Origin: Solen grandis
Taxonomy: Eukaryota; Mollusca; Bivalvia; Adapedonta; Solenidae
DNA length: 64,000 nt
Assembly (NCBI GenBank): GCA_021229015.1
Contig: CM037794.1
Span: 44,266,644-44,330,643 of the forward strand
Direction of reading: 5' to 3'
This document shows positions 11,480 to 22,199 of this stretch, in pieces. The notes under the pieces are model-generated. The model had not been told where the DNA came from and made no database searches. It saw nothing but the letters and a program-made list of their open reading frames with translations. The position numbers were made by a program, and so were the translations under genes. Numbering within the stretch: position 1 is the first letter of the stretch; every line of letters starts with the position of its first letter.

Positions 11480-13300
11480 TAACTGTATGCCAAAACACAT
11501 GTTTGTTTTGTCACGTGTGTATGACGTCATGCATACTAAAGCAAGAATTGTTGAAAAAATCATATAAAATCGCCAATTAGACCAATGAACTTAAAATTGT
11601 CAAAAATGTCTAAACTGAGTACGTTCATAAGGTCTTGTAAATTTCAAGTGATTACGTCATCAAACATGACATATATTAATGTTTGATGAAATGCCTGCTT
11701 GAAAATGTAAAAACAAATTTGTTCGGATTCTCGAATATCTTTTCTCTGGATTAATAGAACGTAAGCTGAACATGTTCTTGCAAAAGGATATTATAGGTTT
11801 TCTTTAGTCACTAAATTTTGACGTCGTTCAAATATAAACATCATTAATTTTAACTTGTATTCGCGCTCCAGTGCCATGAGTATTGATGCCCATCTTACGC
11901 ATAACTTGAGTAATTTATGTTGTGTCAATTGTTTAATACAACATTGATTTGTAATAAAAATATATTAAAAGATCATAAAATTGAATATATTAACTTTAAA
12001 AAAGTAATATTGCCGTACTTTAACATGCGCAAGAAGTTCAGAAAATTTCAAGTAATTACGTCATCAAACGTGACTTATTCATGTTTTTCGTATAAGGGCT
12101 AATGCAAGAAAATCTATTAAGTTGAAGAAAGAATTGAAAGCGTTCATTAGGTTGGTTGAGCAAAATCCGATTGTTCTTTTGCAGGAAAGAGTGCCATTGT
12201 TGAATAGTGAGTTGTGGTACGTTTTTGAGTAAATAAGTGCATTTACGACGAATTAATTAAATTATACAAGAGCTAGGGAAACTATACGGATAACTTATTT
12301 CATTTGCTATCACGGCTTTCCGAAAACCTGAAGAAAGTGACAAATAAATGTATATCTACCTATTGTTTTTTAAATATTTTCTAAAGGTTTACCTTTTTTT
12401 TTTTTAATCTGTAAAAATAAACCAATATATAGAGCAAATGAATTGATGAAATCTTCAAGACGTTTATAATGTTAATTACATAGAAATAAGAATTTATTTT
12501 CATGATTTTGCTTACACCTCTTCCTTTGTTTCTATCTATTTTAGCAAATGTAAAACTCAATCAATTTTAAGGTTGAAAGTAACAGATTTCATTTTTTTTT
12601 CTTTTTTACAATTTCAATTAAGTGGAAAATATTGCAATGAATATTTGTAAAGTAATATCCTTACAAAGAAATGGATATAAAATAAAGAATAAACAACTTT
12701 TAAAATCGGGGGCCGCCGTGTCCGAGCGGTTACAGTCGTGGACTTTAAATCTCTCAGCCCCTCACCGCTGTGGGTTCGAATCCCGGCAGGGACTTCGGAT
12801 TTTTCATGTAAGGAAGCCTTCCAGCTGGCTTGCGGTAGGTCGGTGGTTTTACCCGGGTACTTCTGCGTACTCGGGGTCTACCTCCACCTGTAATGAGCTG
12901 GACGTCGCTATATGATTGAAATACTATCGCAGCGAATATAAACCCCAATACAACAACAATACGTAAAATCGTTTGAATGAAGAAAAATTATTGAGTATAT
13001 TATTATCTTAAAATTTTCCTTTTTTTTCCTGCATGATAGTAAACGGTTGTGTAATTAAATAATATGCATATTTATGCTTTCTCAATATCTTCTTAAGAGG
13101 ATAAAAATAAAAAAAAGTTAGATTTAAAGCTTATTTTTGAACATAAGTATTTATTTATGATAATGATGATTTACGTATTAAATCTTGCATAATTAAGCAT
13201 CATTATTCCATTGCTTTGCATGAACTTATATATTTAATACCTTTGAAATAAGCAAATGGAATGCCGCTTCTTTTGTATCTTAAACAAACGACTTCTAGTA
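11480..13300 (+). repeat. Inverted-repeat arm (partner 46,078-47,740)
   Basis: The reverse complement of 46,078-47,740 matches over about 1.7 kb. Shared landmarks read across strands are 'atgacgtcatgcatactaaa', 'gccaattagaccaatgaac', 'catgtttttcgta', 'aaagagtgcc', 'gctatcacggctttccg' and 'catgatagtaaacggttg'. A SINE (12,708-12,961) sits inside this arm, and a different SINE fragment sits in the partner at another position. Both arms therefore pre-date those insertions. No gene is seen. Confidence 0.75.
12708..12961 (+). mobile_element. tRNA-derived SINE, near full length
   Basis: A tRNA(Leu/Ser-type)-like head 'ggggccgccgtgtccgagcg' includes an A-box-like word at about 12,719-12,729 and a B-box GGTTCGAATCC at 12,773-12,783. 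The body follows: 'ttcatgtaaggaagcc', 'ccagctggcttgcggtaggt', 'cggtggttttacccgggta', 'ctcggggtctacctccacct' and 'gacgtcgctatatg'. The tail is 'aaaccccaatacaacaacaa'. This head-body-tail plan is what I know of SINEs abundant in bivalves; I do not assign a named family. Fragments of the same body lie at 30,311, 35,868 and 46,636. It would be transcribed by Pol III. Confidence 0.85.
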
Positions 13301-13609
13301 TCAATTGTTGCAGTGGCATCAAAATTATATCATCCGATTATATACACCTGTTTTAGAGTAAATTGATATCAAATAAATTTCATGGTCATTTCTTATTATT
13401 ATCGGACAGAACAATTTGTATCCTTTCAATTTGTTTACGAATAGAAAACGGTTGTTGTATTTCCTTCTCTGTCGCTAATGTATATGTCAGATACACAAAT
13501 TAGACTGACTTGCTAATAAGACCAGGCTCGAATTCCACCAACAATACGAAGCGCTAAGTAATTCTTAAATTCTTTAACTAGGTAGATACACATTCCACCG
13601 TAACTGTTT
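13301..13609. other. Intergenic, nothing recognised
   Basis: AT-rich sequence between two repeat arms. A short 'ggctcgaattccacc' word could be a tRNA-like B-box remnant, but it is too weak to call. Confidence 0.4.
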
Positions 13610-13945
13610 TATGAAATATTCAAGTACATGACTAAGATGAAATTATTTATTACCTTAATAACTAATTATAATTGTTAAGAATTGAAATATTTGGTATTTT
13701 TATTAGAGAAACAAGACTTAAGAAATTTGCACTAAATTATTTAGGTTTTACTTGGCGCTAAAATTATTGGTCGAATTCGACACAGTTCGTAAGAATATAA
13801 AGTTGGCCTTCAAATGGGGTCTTTACTACACCTAATATCATTTAAGTAGTTTCTTTCTTGTCGCTCATTTTAAATATAAGGTAGTTCCGAATTTCGTTTG
13901 CTCGTTGTCTCGATAATGTGACTGTATGTTGAATTATCCAAACTT
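13610..13945 (+). repeat. Inverted-repeat arm (partner 24,660-24,990)
   Basis: The reverse complement of 24,660-24,990 matches across about 330 bp. Both carry, in opposite orientation, 'gaaatatttggtatttttat', 'gaccccatatgaaggc'-like, 'cttgtcgctcattttaaata' and 'cgaatttcgtttgctc'. Its partner lies directly beside the partner of the 6,540-7,750 arm, so the two 25-kb-side arms form one block whose homologues here are split. Confidence 0.75.
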
Positions 13946-13954
13946 CCTTCTATC

Positions 13955-14252
13955 AGCTAAAATGCACAAGATCTATGCCTCATTACTGTATCAGAACATG
14001 CTCTTCACATTATTTCATATGGAGTACAATCTCATACATACCTCATATAAAGACAACGTCCTTGTAAGGACCAACATTAGGAGACGTAAACCTTGCATTC
14101 CTCGAAATAATATTGACGTAGGTTTACTTAGAAAAATGATATGGAATGGAATATCAGTCCATGTCAGATTGTACTCCATATGAAATAATGTGAAGATCAT
14201 ATTTTGAAACAGTAATGAAGCATAGATCTGGTGCATTTCACGTAGCTAGTAA
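13955..14252. mobile_element. Foldback/MITE-like element with ~75-bp inverted termini
   Basis: The left arm (about 13,957-14,032) starts 'agctaaaatgcacaagatct' and contains 'ttcacattatttcatatgga'. The right arm (about 14,160-14,250) is its reverse complement with few changes, ending 'tgcatttcacgtagct'. The roughly 125-base centre is unique. The symmetry is so strong that nearly the same short peptide is encoded on both strands. This is the form of a foldback MITE; no transposase or certain target duplication is seen. Confidence 0.7.
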
Positions 14253-15724
14253 TTATCTTAATTAACTTGACATACGCGATCACTTGGCCACGGCGTCCTG
14301 TTTACATCCCCTCATTAAAATTTAATCTTAAATACAAAGAATTCGAGGAACCTCTGATCTACAGAAAAGGGAACTCTCATATTCAGGAAAATCTTTTCAG
14401 CATCAAGCATAGTACTTACGTTCTTTGAAGATTTATCTCCAATGTCAGTTTGTCTTCAAAGCCAGTCATGTACAAGGGAATAAGGTAGGTCATATAATTT
14501 CACTGTTTGAACCTCGGTGAAAAGACAAGTATAATAGAAACAAAGAAACACAACACAATCAAATAAAACAAGCACATCTGGATTCAATAGTTTCTGTGAT
14601 TAATTGCTTTTTAATGAAGAAGAAGGTGTGTCTGTTTCGGTTCTACTCACTTTAACTCTCAAACTAAAATGACTTGAGCGCCTGTTACTTATGTTCGTGT
14701 ATTAAGTGCGTATGCTACATGTAAAAACATGCGCTGAAAACGAAAATGTAAAAGAAAATGCATATACCATTTTGCTCGATTTTCTGCTACGTTTGTATAT
14801 CCATAGTTACCGTTTTCAATAATTAGCTAAAATCTACATCTCTCGTTAAAAGGATAAAAGAAGTAAAACATTTACAGTTGAAAACACGCATTATAAAAGT
14901 AACATCAGGATAGTTCAATAAATCCGAATATAGGGATAAAATATACTCAGGTTCCTTATTTTTATAATAAAGAGAAAAAAATGAAATATTTGGAAAAGGG
15001 GGAGAACATATCCATCATTTAAAAAAAATATTCATTTTTTATTTTTTACAGAAAATCCTTTCTTATTTTTTTCAATTTTCTTGGAAATATTATTGTATGA
15101 TTGCTTGAACAATATGTATATGTCACAGAGATCATTTTCGAGCTACTGATCCGTTTCTGTGGTCTAATGCATAACCAGAAAACAAAGTTTTAAAATTCAT
15201 TTCAAATTATTTTCATTGAAAAGGAAATGATATAGTTGCCCACATATATCTTTTACTAGCGTAGTACAGACATTGTGACAGCTTATATCCAAACATTTTG
15301 TGTATCCGAAATATGTTACACTTAACATATTCAAAACATAGCGAAGGTAAACTGTAACATTCGCCATCATAAAAATGCCAATATGGCCATCTGTTTCTTG
15401 TGATAAGCAGTCATTTACTCGAACTCCGAAAGGCATTGAGCCTCGAAAGAATGTTAATGCGTTCCATTTGCAATATTAACATCGGGTTGTAGCGAGCGCA
15501 AATAGAATTAGAGGTATGCTTTTGACTTTGAGAAAAAAAAACTTAAATAATACAAATAGTTATATTCAGTGTCACGTGAGATCATGCGAAACATTAGACA
15601 AAGTTTTTCTCATGTTAAAACACCACTGTTCTTTCAGAGACCAATTGTATGGTGTCGTGTTTAGACCAAAATGCACTCACTAAATAATGATTTTACCTTG
15701 AATTAAAAGAAATGTATATGTCGG
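14253..15724. other. Intergenic, nothing recognised
   Basis: AT-rich sequence. A 79-codon frame on the minus strand (15,197-15,436) shows no domain. No repeat or RNA gene could be supported. Confidence 0.4.
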
Positions 15725-16010
15725 CTTGTTTTTAACGTCCCAACAACAGCTTATCAGTCAGTTGAAGACGTTCACTACACGATGTCTCACTGCGATATTG
15801 CACCGAAGACAATAAACATGCTAGTAGACCAAGTCATAATATAATGAAATTGGGCCAACCAGTCCTAAAACAACACTTTTATGCTACGTGCAAAAACACA
15901 GTAAAGATATATCATTGCGATGTTCATGAATGATTATGACAGTGATTAAACCGACGACCTACAACGTACCGGTGACGTGACGTTTGCTCTAACGACTTGG
16001 TCACCAAAAC
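15725..16010 (-). mobile_element. Degenerate tRNA-derived SINE
   Basis: On the minus strand this follows the body of the SINE seen at 28,498. The 3' tail is near 'ttttaacgtccc', then come a 'ttggccc' block, an 'aaagtgtt' block, and a worn tRNA-like head near 15,960-16,005 ('ggtcaccaagtcgtt' as read on the plus strand complement). Heavily mutated. Confidence 0.5.
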
Positions 16011-16576
16011 TTTTTCAAGTCAAATTATCTCATTGACTAAGAATAGCTATTGTGATAAATGACTATATACTGTAATTATGTATCCAATCATCAATTTAGA
16101 AGACACAATTCGGCAAACTTATTCTACATAAATGTTTTTCCGGCTACATACGAGTAAGTTCTGTATGTTTAAATCACATTTAATTTCATTTAATTGGCAT
16201 ATGTAAATGTAGTCTCCGTCAATATGGCCTTTAATGTCATTGCAGAACACATTTGCACATATGTCAGTCTGTATCATGATAAGACAACTGACTCTTTCCT
16301 GATATTATGAGACACTCTTGGTTATGAGCTTGAAGAACATGTGTCAGAAGGCAAATCTCCCCCTTTTTTAAAAAAAAAATTTTATCTATTTAGCGAATGG
16401 TGGTAATATACTAAATCAACTACTCATCTACATCATAAATGTGTTCTATTTGATTGATTGCAGGATATTTCCTTTATTTTCAATTGTCAACGCAATCTTT
16501 AATACAAGAAAACTAGATTGGTGTCCGTAATATGTCTCCATACTTATAGCTCAAAATATCTACACACTATTTACAG
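16011..16576. other. Upstream region and presumed 5'-UTR intron of the C1q gene
   Basis: The 'actatttacag' at 16,566-16,576 is conserved before all three C1q first exons in the window. The leader exon therefore starts at 16,577 and the true promoter and first non-coding exon lie further upstream. I cannot locate them; no TATA box is convincing. Confidence 0.4.
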
Positions 16577-16619
16577 ATATAAAAGCAACTCTGAAGGAGC
16601 CGCTGTTCAGATTACAATC

Positions 16620-18624
16620 ATGGCTCTTTTCTGCGTGCTCACATTTTGTATGTTGCTGGGATGTGTGGTTATGGAGCCTGCGTGTTCCAGGTATGAGTAT
16701 GAAGAGAAACTTTTACATAAGCTGATCAAAATGGAATTTGAGTGGCGTGAGCTACAACACGACGTTAAGGCTTCACTTGAAAATATGAAAACGGAACTAT
16801 CAAACGCTAAACAGGAAATCAGTGGTGCTATTGAAGATGTTAAATACATTTTAGAAGATACAGAGGCTGAGCGGGCTAAAATCACCAACTTAGTAGAACA
16901 AAAGATGGACGACACTTTGGACATAGTCCGTGGTCAAGAAGGACAAATAACTGAACTGCGTCATGATCTGCTTGATTTTATGCAACAGATAAACCAGAAT
17001 CTTTCAGGTAAATATGTCAACATTCTTTAGCAAATTGACTATACATCTTTAACTTAAGTAACTCTTTCGAGATGTTAACAAGGAAAGAGTCGCCAAGACC
17101 AAGTTGTTCATATTATTTGGTCATGAATGTCTATTCTATAAAATGAAAAAAAAATGTTCAGTTTCATATATAAAGAATCATGCTTGGAATAACTAAGATT
17201 TAGATTAGTTACAATTCGTATATTTATTTTTTTTTTTCGAATGACACACGTTAAATCTTTATTCATGTAGCTGATAACACTTAAGCGTATAATGCTTTAA
17301 ATGCTACTGTCACATACAAACATGATGATGATAGCTAATAATAGTGTTGTATAGTGTTTGAAATTATGCTGTCAAATAATAGTGTTTAAATGCTAATGTC
17401 AATGATAGCGCCATTATTTTTATTCGCAACATACCTTAGAACATCCGTGACAAATTGATGTGATGTTACTATAGAAACCAAATTTCATTCCTTACGGCGT
17501 CCACAGCTCTAAAAGTTGGAAATCTTATTTAAATTTTCTAAATCTTTGTTTCTGTTAAATTCTATAGAGATTGGCGCAATTAAATAGAATTAAGAGAATA
17601 TTTCCGAGTATATTCTGTTCACCCCACGTACATTTCAACGAAATAATATAGCAGTAATTTAGTATTGATCACCAATTTTGACATGAAACTTGGCCTTTTT
17701 TCTTTTGAATGAATGTGACTGTTCCACAACCAACAATACATGTCAAGAAACTACTTTCTTGTATACATAAATATCCATCGCTTATAAGCCATTAGTAATC
17801 GAAAGTTGTTTATGCGTTAACTCATCCCTGTAATATGTGAAAATAGATGTCAAAATAAATGTTAATTGTTAAATTTGACGTGTAATACTATTGTATATCT
17901 CTCATACATACAAAATATTTAATGCAATGCAAATGGACGCTTAATAAAAAATAAATAAATAAAATGAATATATAATGAGCAAGTTATATATGTTTAGGTA
18001 TGAACACTTTAAATGCAAACGAACTAGAACTTATTTTTCTTTCGTTTGCCGTCTCATATTTGTTTGATTCATTTCATTATATGTTAAATAACATGCGTAA
18101 TTTAGATATTGGAACAACATCAAATTTTAAATCATCCGCGTTCTTTTTTTATTATTTATTTATTTATGGCTATTTAACTTCTCATTCTTTATCTTTTTGA
18201 TCTCTATTATTTAGACATGGAAACAACGATAGTAGCTTTCAATGCCCACGATGTTAAGCACCTTAATTCTGCTAAAGGTGACACAATCATCTTCACGACT
18301 AATCTGTTAAACGAAGGGAACGCCTACGACAACAGTACGGGGATATTCACGGCCCCGGTGTCCGGTCTGTATTTGTTTACCTTCCAGTTGTGCTCCAAGT
18401 ATAAACAAATCTTTGCCGCCAGTGTCATAATAGGGGCGAAGGAATATGGCAGACTTCATTCCTATGATGGAGGCGTTGGCCCCTGTAATTCGTGTCAAGC
18501 CACAGCGGTCATGCAGTCTGAAGATACGGCCCTTGTCCGGAATATTTACGGTAGTGGTGAAATGCTGTATAGAGATGATCATCGTGGAATGTTCTTCACT
18601 GGAACACTGATAAACAAGCTTTGA
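16620..18624 (+). CDS. Secreted coiled-coil C1q-domain-containing protein, two coding exons
   Basis: Exon A is 16,620-17,007 (acceptor-led leader from 16,577; donor CAG|GTAAAT) and exon B is 18,215-18,624 (acceptor TTATTTAG). The phase-1 junction joins cleanly to give 265 residues. Residues 1-23 form a signal peptide (MALFCVLTFCMLLGCVVM). Residues about 28-125 are charged, heptad-like coiled coil for trimerisation. Residues about 133-265 are a C1q domain with the family signature NEGNAYDNSTGIFTAPVSG at 162-180, then LYLFTF, and FFTGTLI near the end. There is no collagen repeat, as is usual for bivalve C1q-domain proteins. These are secreted, usually trimeric lectin-like recognition proteins; ligand unknown. 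ATG 16,620 is chosen because it opens the signal peptide. Two decayed relatives lie upstream on the opposite strand. This copy shows no break. Confidence 0.88.
17008..18214 (+). other. Intron of the C1q gene
   Basis: It starts GTAAAT and ends TTATTTAG. Its first 100 bases are shared with the flank of the decayed exon at 5,422, showing the duplication included the intron. It is otherwise AT-rich. A 66-codon frame near its 3' end is not supported. Confidence 0.75.
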
Positions 18625-18666
18625 TCTGGTTCAAACTGAAACAACAGTTTTGTTTTTTATCACTAC

Positions 18667-18672
18667 AATAAA
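18667..18672 (+). terminator. Polyadenylation signal of the C1q gene
   Basis: AATAAA lies 43 bases after the TGA stop, in 'cactacaataaagac'. It is the only canonical signal close downstream. Confidence 0.6.
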
Positions 18673-19058
18673 GACATTTAAATATTAACATGGTAACATT
18701 GTTGTTTTTATTCTTTGTAATCGGTGGACGTTTTTTAAACACATTCTTAACAAGATACAGAGAGAAGAAGCGGTAAAAATAGATATAAACAAACTCGAAT
18801 AGTAAACTTGTTGTATAGATATTAAGCGGCATATTTTCCGAAACATTTTCTTATTTAGAAATGCTGCATATAAAGCACCAGCATATGAAAACACATAAAG
18901 TCATATACATTACAAAACAAAACAATATTTGTATGAAGGAAGTCATCTAAGCTTAGAATGTCAAGTTCACAAAAATGGAATCGCAAAAGAAGCAAATATT
19001 GACATTGAAACTAATTACATGTCACAGCACCTATAACTCACAATAGGGGAGAATCATA
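18673..19058. other. Intergenic, nothing recognised
   Basis: AT-rich; short frames on the minus strand have no domain. Confidence 0.4.
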
Positions 19059-19285
19059 TGTAAGCGGCCGGGTAGCTCAGTCGGCAAAGCATTCGTCCTG
19101 TAAGCGAAAGGCCCCGGGTTCGAGATGCGATCAGGCTGCATATTTTTCTCACCCTGTGACATTTGGCGCCCAACGTGAGACTGTGGCATCTGTGCTAGGT
19201 ATGTCTAAGACACCTGCACATGATTATATTTACCGTGTAACTCCTAGAATTCAGGGACCAATTCCAAAATGGAGAGGGATAATGG
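19059..19285 (+). mobile_element. LTR-like terminus with tRNA-like unit, tRNA-Lys primer site and purine tract (TRIM relative)
   Basis: The terminus starts 'tgtaagcgg' and ends 'ccctgtgaca' at 19,161 (TG...CA). The sequence TGGCGCCCAACGTGAGAC at 19,164-19,181 closely matches the complement of the tRNA-Lys(CTT) 3' end as I know it. A roughly 100-base non-coding interior follows, ending 'gaattcagggacc' and the purine-rich 'atggagagggataat' (near 19,270-19,285). The same interior plan is at 37,983-38,104. No second terminus is seen on the right, so the element is truncated or the right LTR is lost. The terminus holds a tRNA-like sequence (separate entry). Confidence 0.65.
19064..19140 (+). promoter_or_regulatory. 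tRNA-like sequence with Pol III A/B boxes inside an LTR-like terminus
   Basis: The A-box-like TAGCTCAGTCGG starts at 19,074. The B-box-like GGTTCGAGATG is at 19,117-19,127, with the last two positions off consensus. An anticodon-type arm TTCGT/GCGAA encloses a seven-base loop. The 'gcggccgg' start pairs with the 'tcaggctgc' end with one mismatch. A T5 run follows at 19,143-19,147. Position 33 is not a clean U, so I do not call it a functional tRNA gene. Confidence 0.6.
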
Positions 19286-19659
19286 GCGCCAAGAGTATTT
19301 TTATGGCATTATATTGGGTATTCTAAGTTAAGGCTAAGACTTAGCTATGCAACGGCATAAAAATATGTGTTGAAATAAAGTATTCGAATATTTAACGGGG
19401 GGATAAATGAGTAAAAATATACACTAAGAACACTACTAAGTACATAAAATGAAGCACATAAGCATGGCTTGGAATTTAGAATAAAACAGAAATGCATATA
19501 ATGCCTACAATTAAAACAGAGCAGCATGGAAGCTGAAGCTGACAAAACATGATAAAAAAAAAGCAAAAGGTAAAGTATAACTTAAGAAACTACAAGCACA
19601 ATGATATATATGAGTTAATGCAAACAATTGAGGCAACTGAGAGAGAATGTACATAAACA

Positions 19660-20880
19660 CAAAAAATATAGGTCAATTGCACATGGAACATTTACAGGTT
19701 GGGCCAGTTCAGGTGCGCACCAGCCTCCGGAACTCCTTGAAGTTATCGACACATCTCAAGTCACTGAGGAGGCTGTTCAACACCCGGGCCGCCTCATACT
19801 TGAAAAAGTTCTTACCACAGGATGTTGTTCTAATGGTTGGCACCTTCACTGTATTTGAACTTTGAATACCTGAAGGATTAACTATTTTTAAAATATACAA
19901 TGTCATTAAGTTAAGATAGAGACATTTTGAATAAACATTTAAAAGATTATATTGGTAATTCCCCCATTCTGCTTAGGCTTTGCTTATTTCCTCTATCTCA
20001 AAGTTGTTTATAGGGTTAGTTAAAATCATTACAAGTAATTCTCGGGGCTTTATATTTTAGTTTCTCAAGTTCCTCTGCATTTGATATACATGTAATGCAA
20101 AAATGCCTCACCAGTGGACAATAATTTAACTTTGAGCGAATAAAAGGCTTGTAAATAAGATTTTTGTTTTCAGGACTTTAGAATTTACTGAGTCGTAAAA
20201 GCACATTGAGTTGCATGCCTTCTGTCTTACACATATTGGCAATCTGTTCATTAAAGTTTAGCATAAAACAATATCTACACCGAACAGTATAGCACTGCCT
20301 TCACATGGTATTTGAACATTGCCATTATTAAATGTAGGGGAGATAATATGTGTTTTGTGTCTACAGCAATGACTTGAAATTTATCAGTGTTTGTCTACAT
20401 TTGATTTAAATCGAATTACTTTCCGATTCTAAGACTGACTTTAAAATCGTACTGTCTGCATGGCAATAGATAGTATTATCGTCAGCATAGTTGTATAAAT
20501 CTGATTTTTCCATGAATGAAAAAATGTCATTTATAAAATTATTAAAGATCATAGGCCCTAAAATAGATCCTTGTGACATCCTTTTTGTTATTTCATGCCA
20601 TGTACTGTTTACTGTCCAAGTTTTTTTATTGTGTACAAGAGGGGCTGCACTGTCAGACAGCCCGTATGCGCGCAACTTTAGGACAACAAGATCGTACTGC
20701 AACGACATGGTCACCTTTATCCATGGCAATCTTCCAAAAACTCTATCACTCGTCTATTTCCGTCTTTCCATTATCAGTTTGTAACATAAAATTTCAATCA
20801 AATCACGATCAAGATCAGGCCTTCTCTTTACGAGGAGATCGGCTGGCACAAACGTCATGATGCCACCTCCTTTCCGCTGA
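19660..20880 (-). mobile_element. Decayed non-LTR retrotransposon (LINE), reverse-transcriptase half
   Basis: Minus-strand translation in pieces gives a reverse transcriptase: 'MSQGSILGPMIFNNFINDIF' then the catalytic YADD box (about 20,470-20,487), followed by 'NVLLRLSKF', 'YKPFIRSKLNYCPLV', 'EELEKLKYKA' and the C-terminal 'FKYEAARVLNSLLSDLR' with 'FKEFRRLVRT' near 19,720-19,830. The order is that of jockey/CR1-type LINE ORF2. Frameshifts and stops between the pieces show it is dead, and the 5' part (endonuclease) is missing. The 107-codon frame at 20,406-20,729 is one surviving fragment. Confidence 0.88.
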
Positions 20881-21118
20881 GAATTCCAATCTATTTAATG
20901 TGACTTCAAAATGTGGTTTCTGTATGGTCACCAGATTTTTCGTTGCTATTAAGACGTTTTATTATATTGAATATATCAAATATTGAATTAACAAAAAATA
21001 AATCCCTTTGTTTGTGATTTCATTTATTTAAAACATACTCGGAAAAAATGAAAAACAAAACCTCAGTAAACAACTATAATAAATACCTGATCACTATTAC
21101 GCATTAAATGTATAGGTA
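20881..21118. other. Intergenic
   Basis: AT-rich DNA between the LINE remnant and an AT microsatellite; nothing supported. Confidence 0.4.
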
Positions 21119-21120
21119 AT

Positions 21121-21192
<72 letters not shown>
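21119..21192. repeat. (CA)n(TA)n microsatellite
   Basis: A short CA run is followed by over 30 uninterrupted TA units. Confidence 0.95.
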
Positions 21193-21194
<2 letters not shown>

Positions 21195-21571
21195 AACAAT
21201 TGATAAAACACATGGCTGGAACTTGCTCACTATGTACTTTTGTAAAGTCTTAACGTGAATGGCAAAATAGGATTTAATCAGTCTTTCAGCAGTAAAAGCA
21301 AATGTTAATTATCAGTTTCTGATTTCACATGCATGTGATAATTATATATTTTTGTTAAGAAAAAACAAAATGTTTACTGCATTAAATTTTTCCGACAAAA
21401 CCGCTGAAGAATTTGGAGAATATCTCTCTGTGATATCATCCTTCAGTACGACTAGACAATGTTTCAGCTCGAAAGAATGTTATCTTATCATCAAACAAAC
21501 ATTGTATAAACTGCCTATCGAATTTATAAACTTTGCTTTATACTCATTCGTGATTTTTTTCTATACTTTAA

Positions 21572-21656
21572 AAGTTTATCCTGCTCGGCTTAGACAATAT
21601 CTAAACTGCTTGCCAAGGCTTGCGGTTTACTTTTCTAAGCCTCGCAGGATAAACTT
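21572..21656. repeat. Strong hairpin with 23-base arms
   Basis: The left arm at 21,572-21,594 ('aagtttatcctgctcggctt' plus 3 bases) and the right arm at 21,634-21,656 are inverted copies with two mismatches, around a loop of about 39 bases. It lies inside an otherwise unrecognised 123-codon frame (21,352-21,723) that I do not support as a gene. Confidence 0.7.
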
Positions 21657-21965
21657 ATCTTTATTCAACACTAACCTAATATTCTCTGTGTATGTACTCG
21701 TAGAAACCAAAATGTTTACGTAAATAAATGTCAACAGGATATATTTGTTTAAATATTACATACAATTTAAAGTTGTAATAATATAAATGAAATCGTGAGG
21801 ATATTATTGCAGGCGCAATAAATGATTTCGTTGGATACGAGTCATCAAGTGTATTGTTCCGACCGAACATTTGATAAAACTATTGGATAATTTACAAACC
21901 ACAATGTTTGCCGCAATCTTAATCTGAGGTTTATACGTCCATGATCGCTTGCTGTCATTCGGTGG

Positions 21966-22190
21966 GAAAATATATTTGTTTGTTTGTTGGGTAATTGTTC
22001 CACCGACAGTATTTCAGTCATTTGGAGACAGTCACACTGCAATACAACGCCGTAGAGATGTAGTATGATACCACACCCGGTCACATTATCCTGACACCGA
22101 GCCAACAAACCATGCAACTGTACACTTGTATGCCGAGCGCCAAGCAAGGAAGCTATCACAGTATCTTTTTTTACGGCTTTGGTAGCAAAA
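21966..22190 (-). mobile_element. tRNA-derived SINE body, 5'-truncated
   Basis: On the plus strand it reads, in inverted order, 'gttccaccgacagtatttca', 'gtcatttggaga', 'gtatgataccacacccggtc', 'acaccgagccaacaaacc' and 'gagcgccaagcaaggaagct'. This is the reverse complement of the SINE at 28,498-28,775. The tRNA-like head is missing. A 'gtttgtttgtt' tail marks its 3' end at the low-coordinate side. Confidence 0.8.
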
Positions 22191-22199
22191 TACAAATCC

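Noticed and set aside
12708..12790. tRNA-Leu gene
   Set aside because: The tRNA-like part runs straight into a SINE body that recurs elsewhere; poor acceptor stem.
13926..14236. Two similar small proteins on opposite strands
   Set aside because: Both are products of the inverted arms of one foldback element.
21352..21723. 123-residue open frame
   Set aside because: Spans an AT-rich hairpin; no domain, low-complexity ends, no splice or UTR signals.
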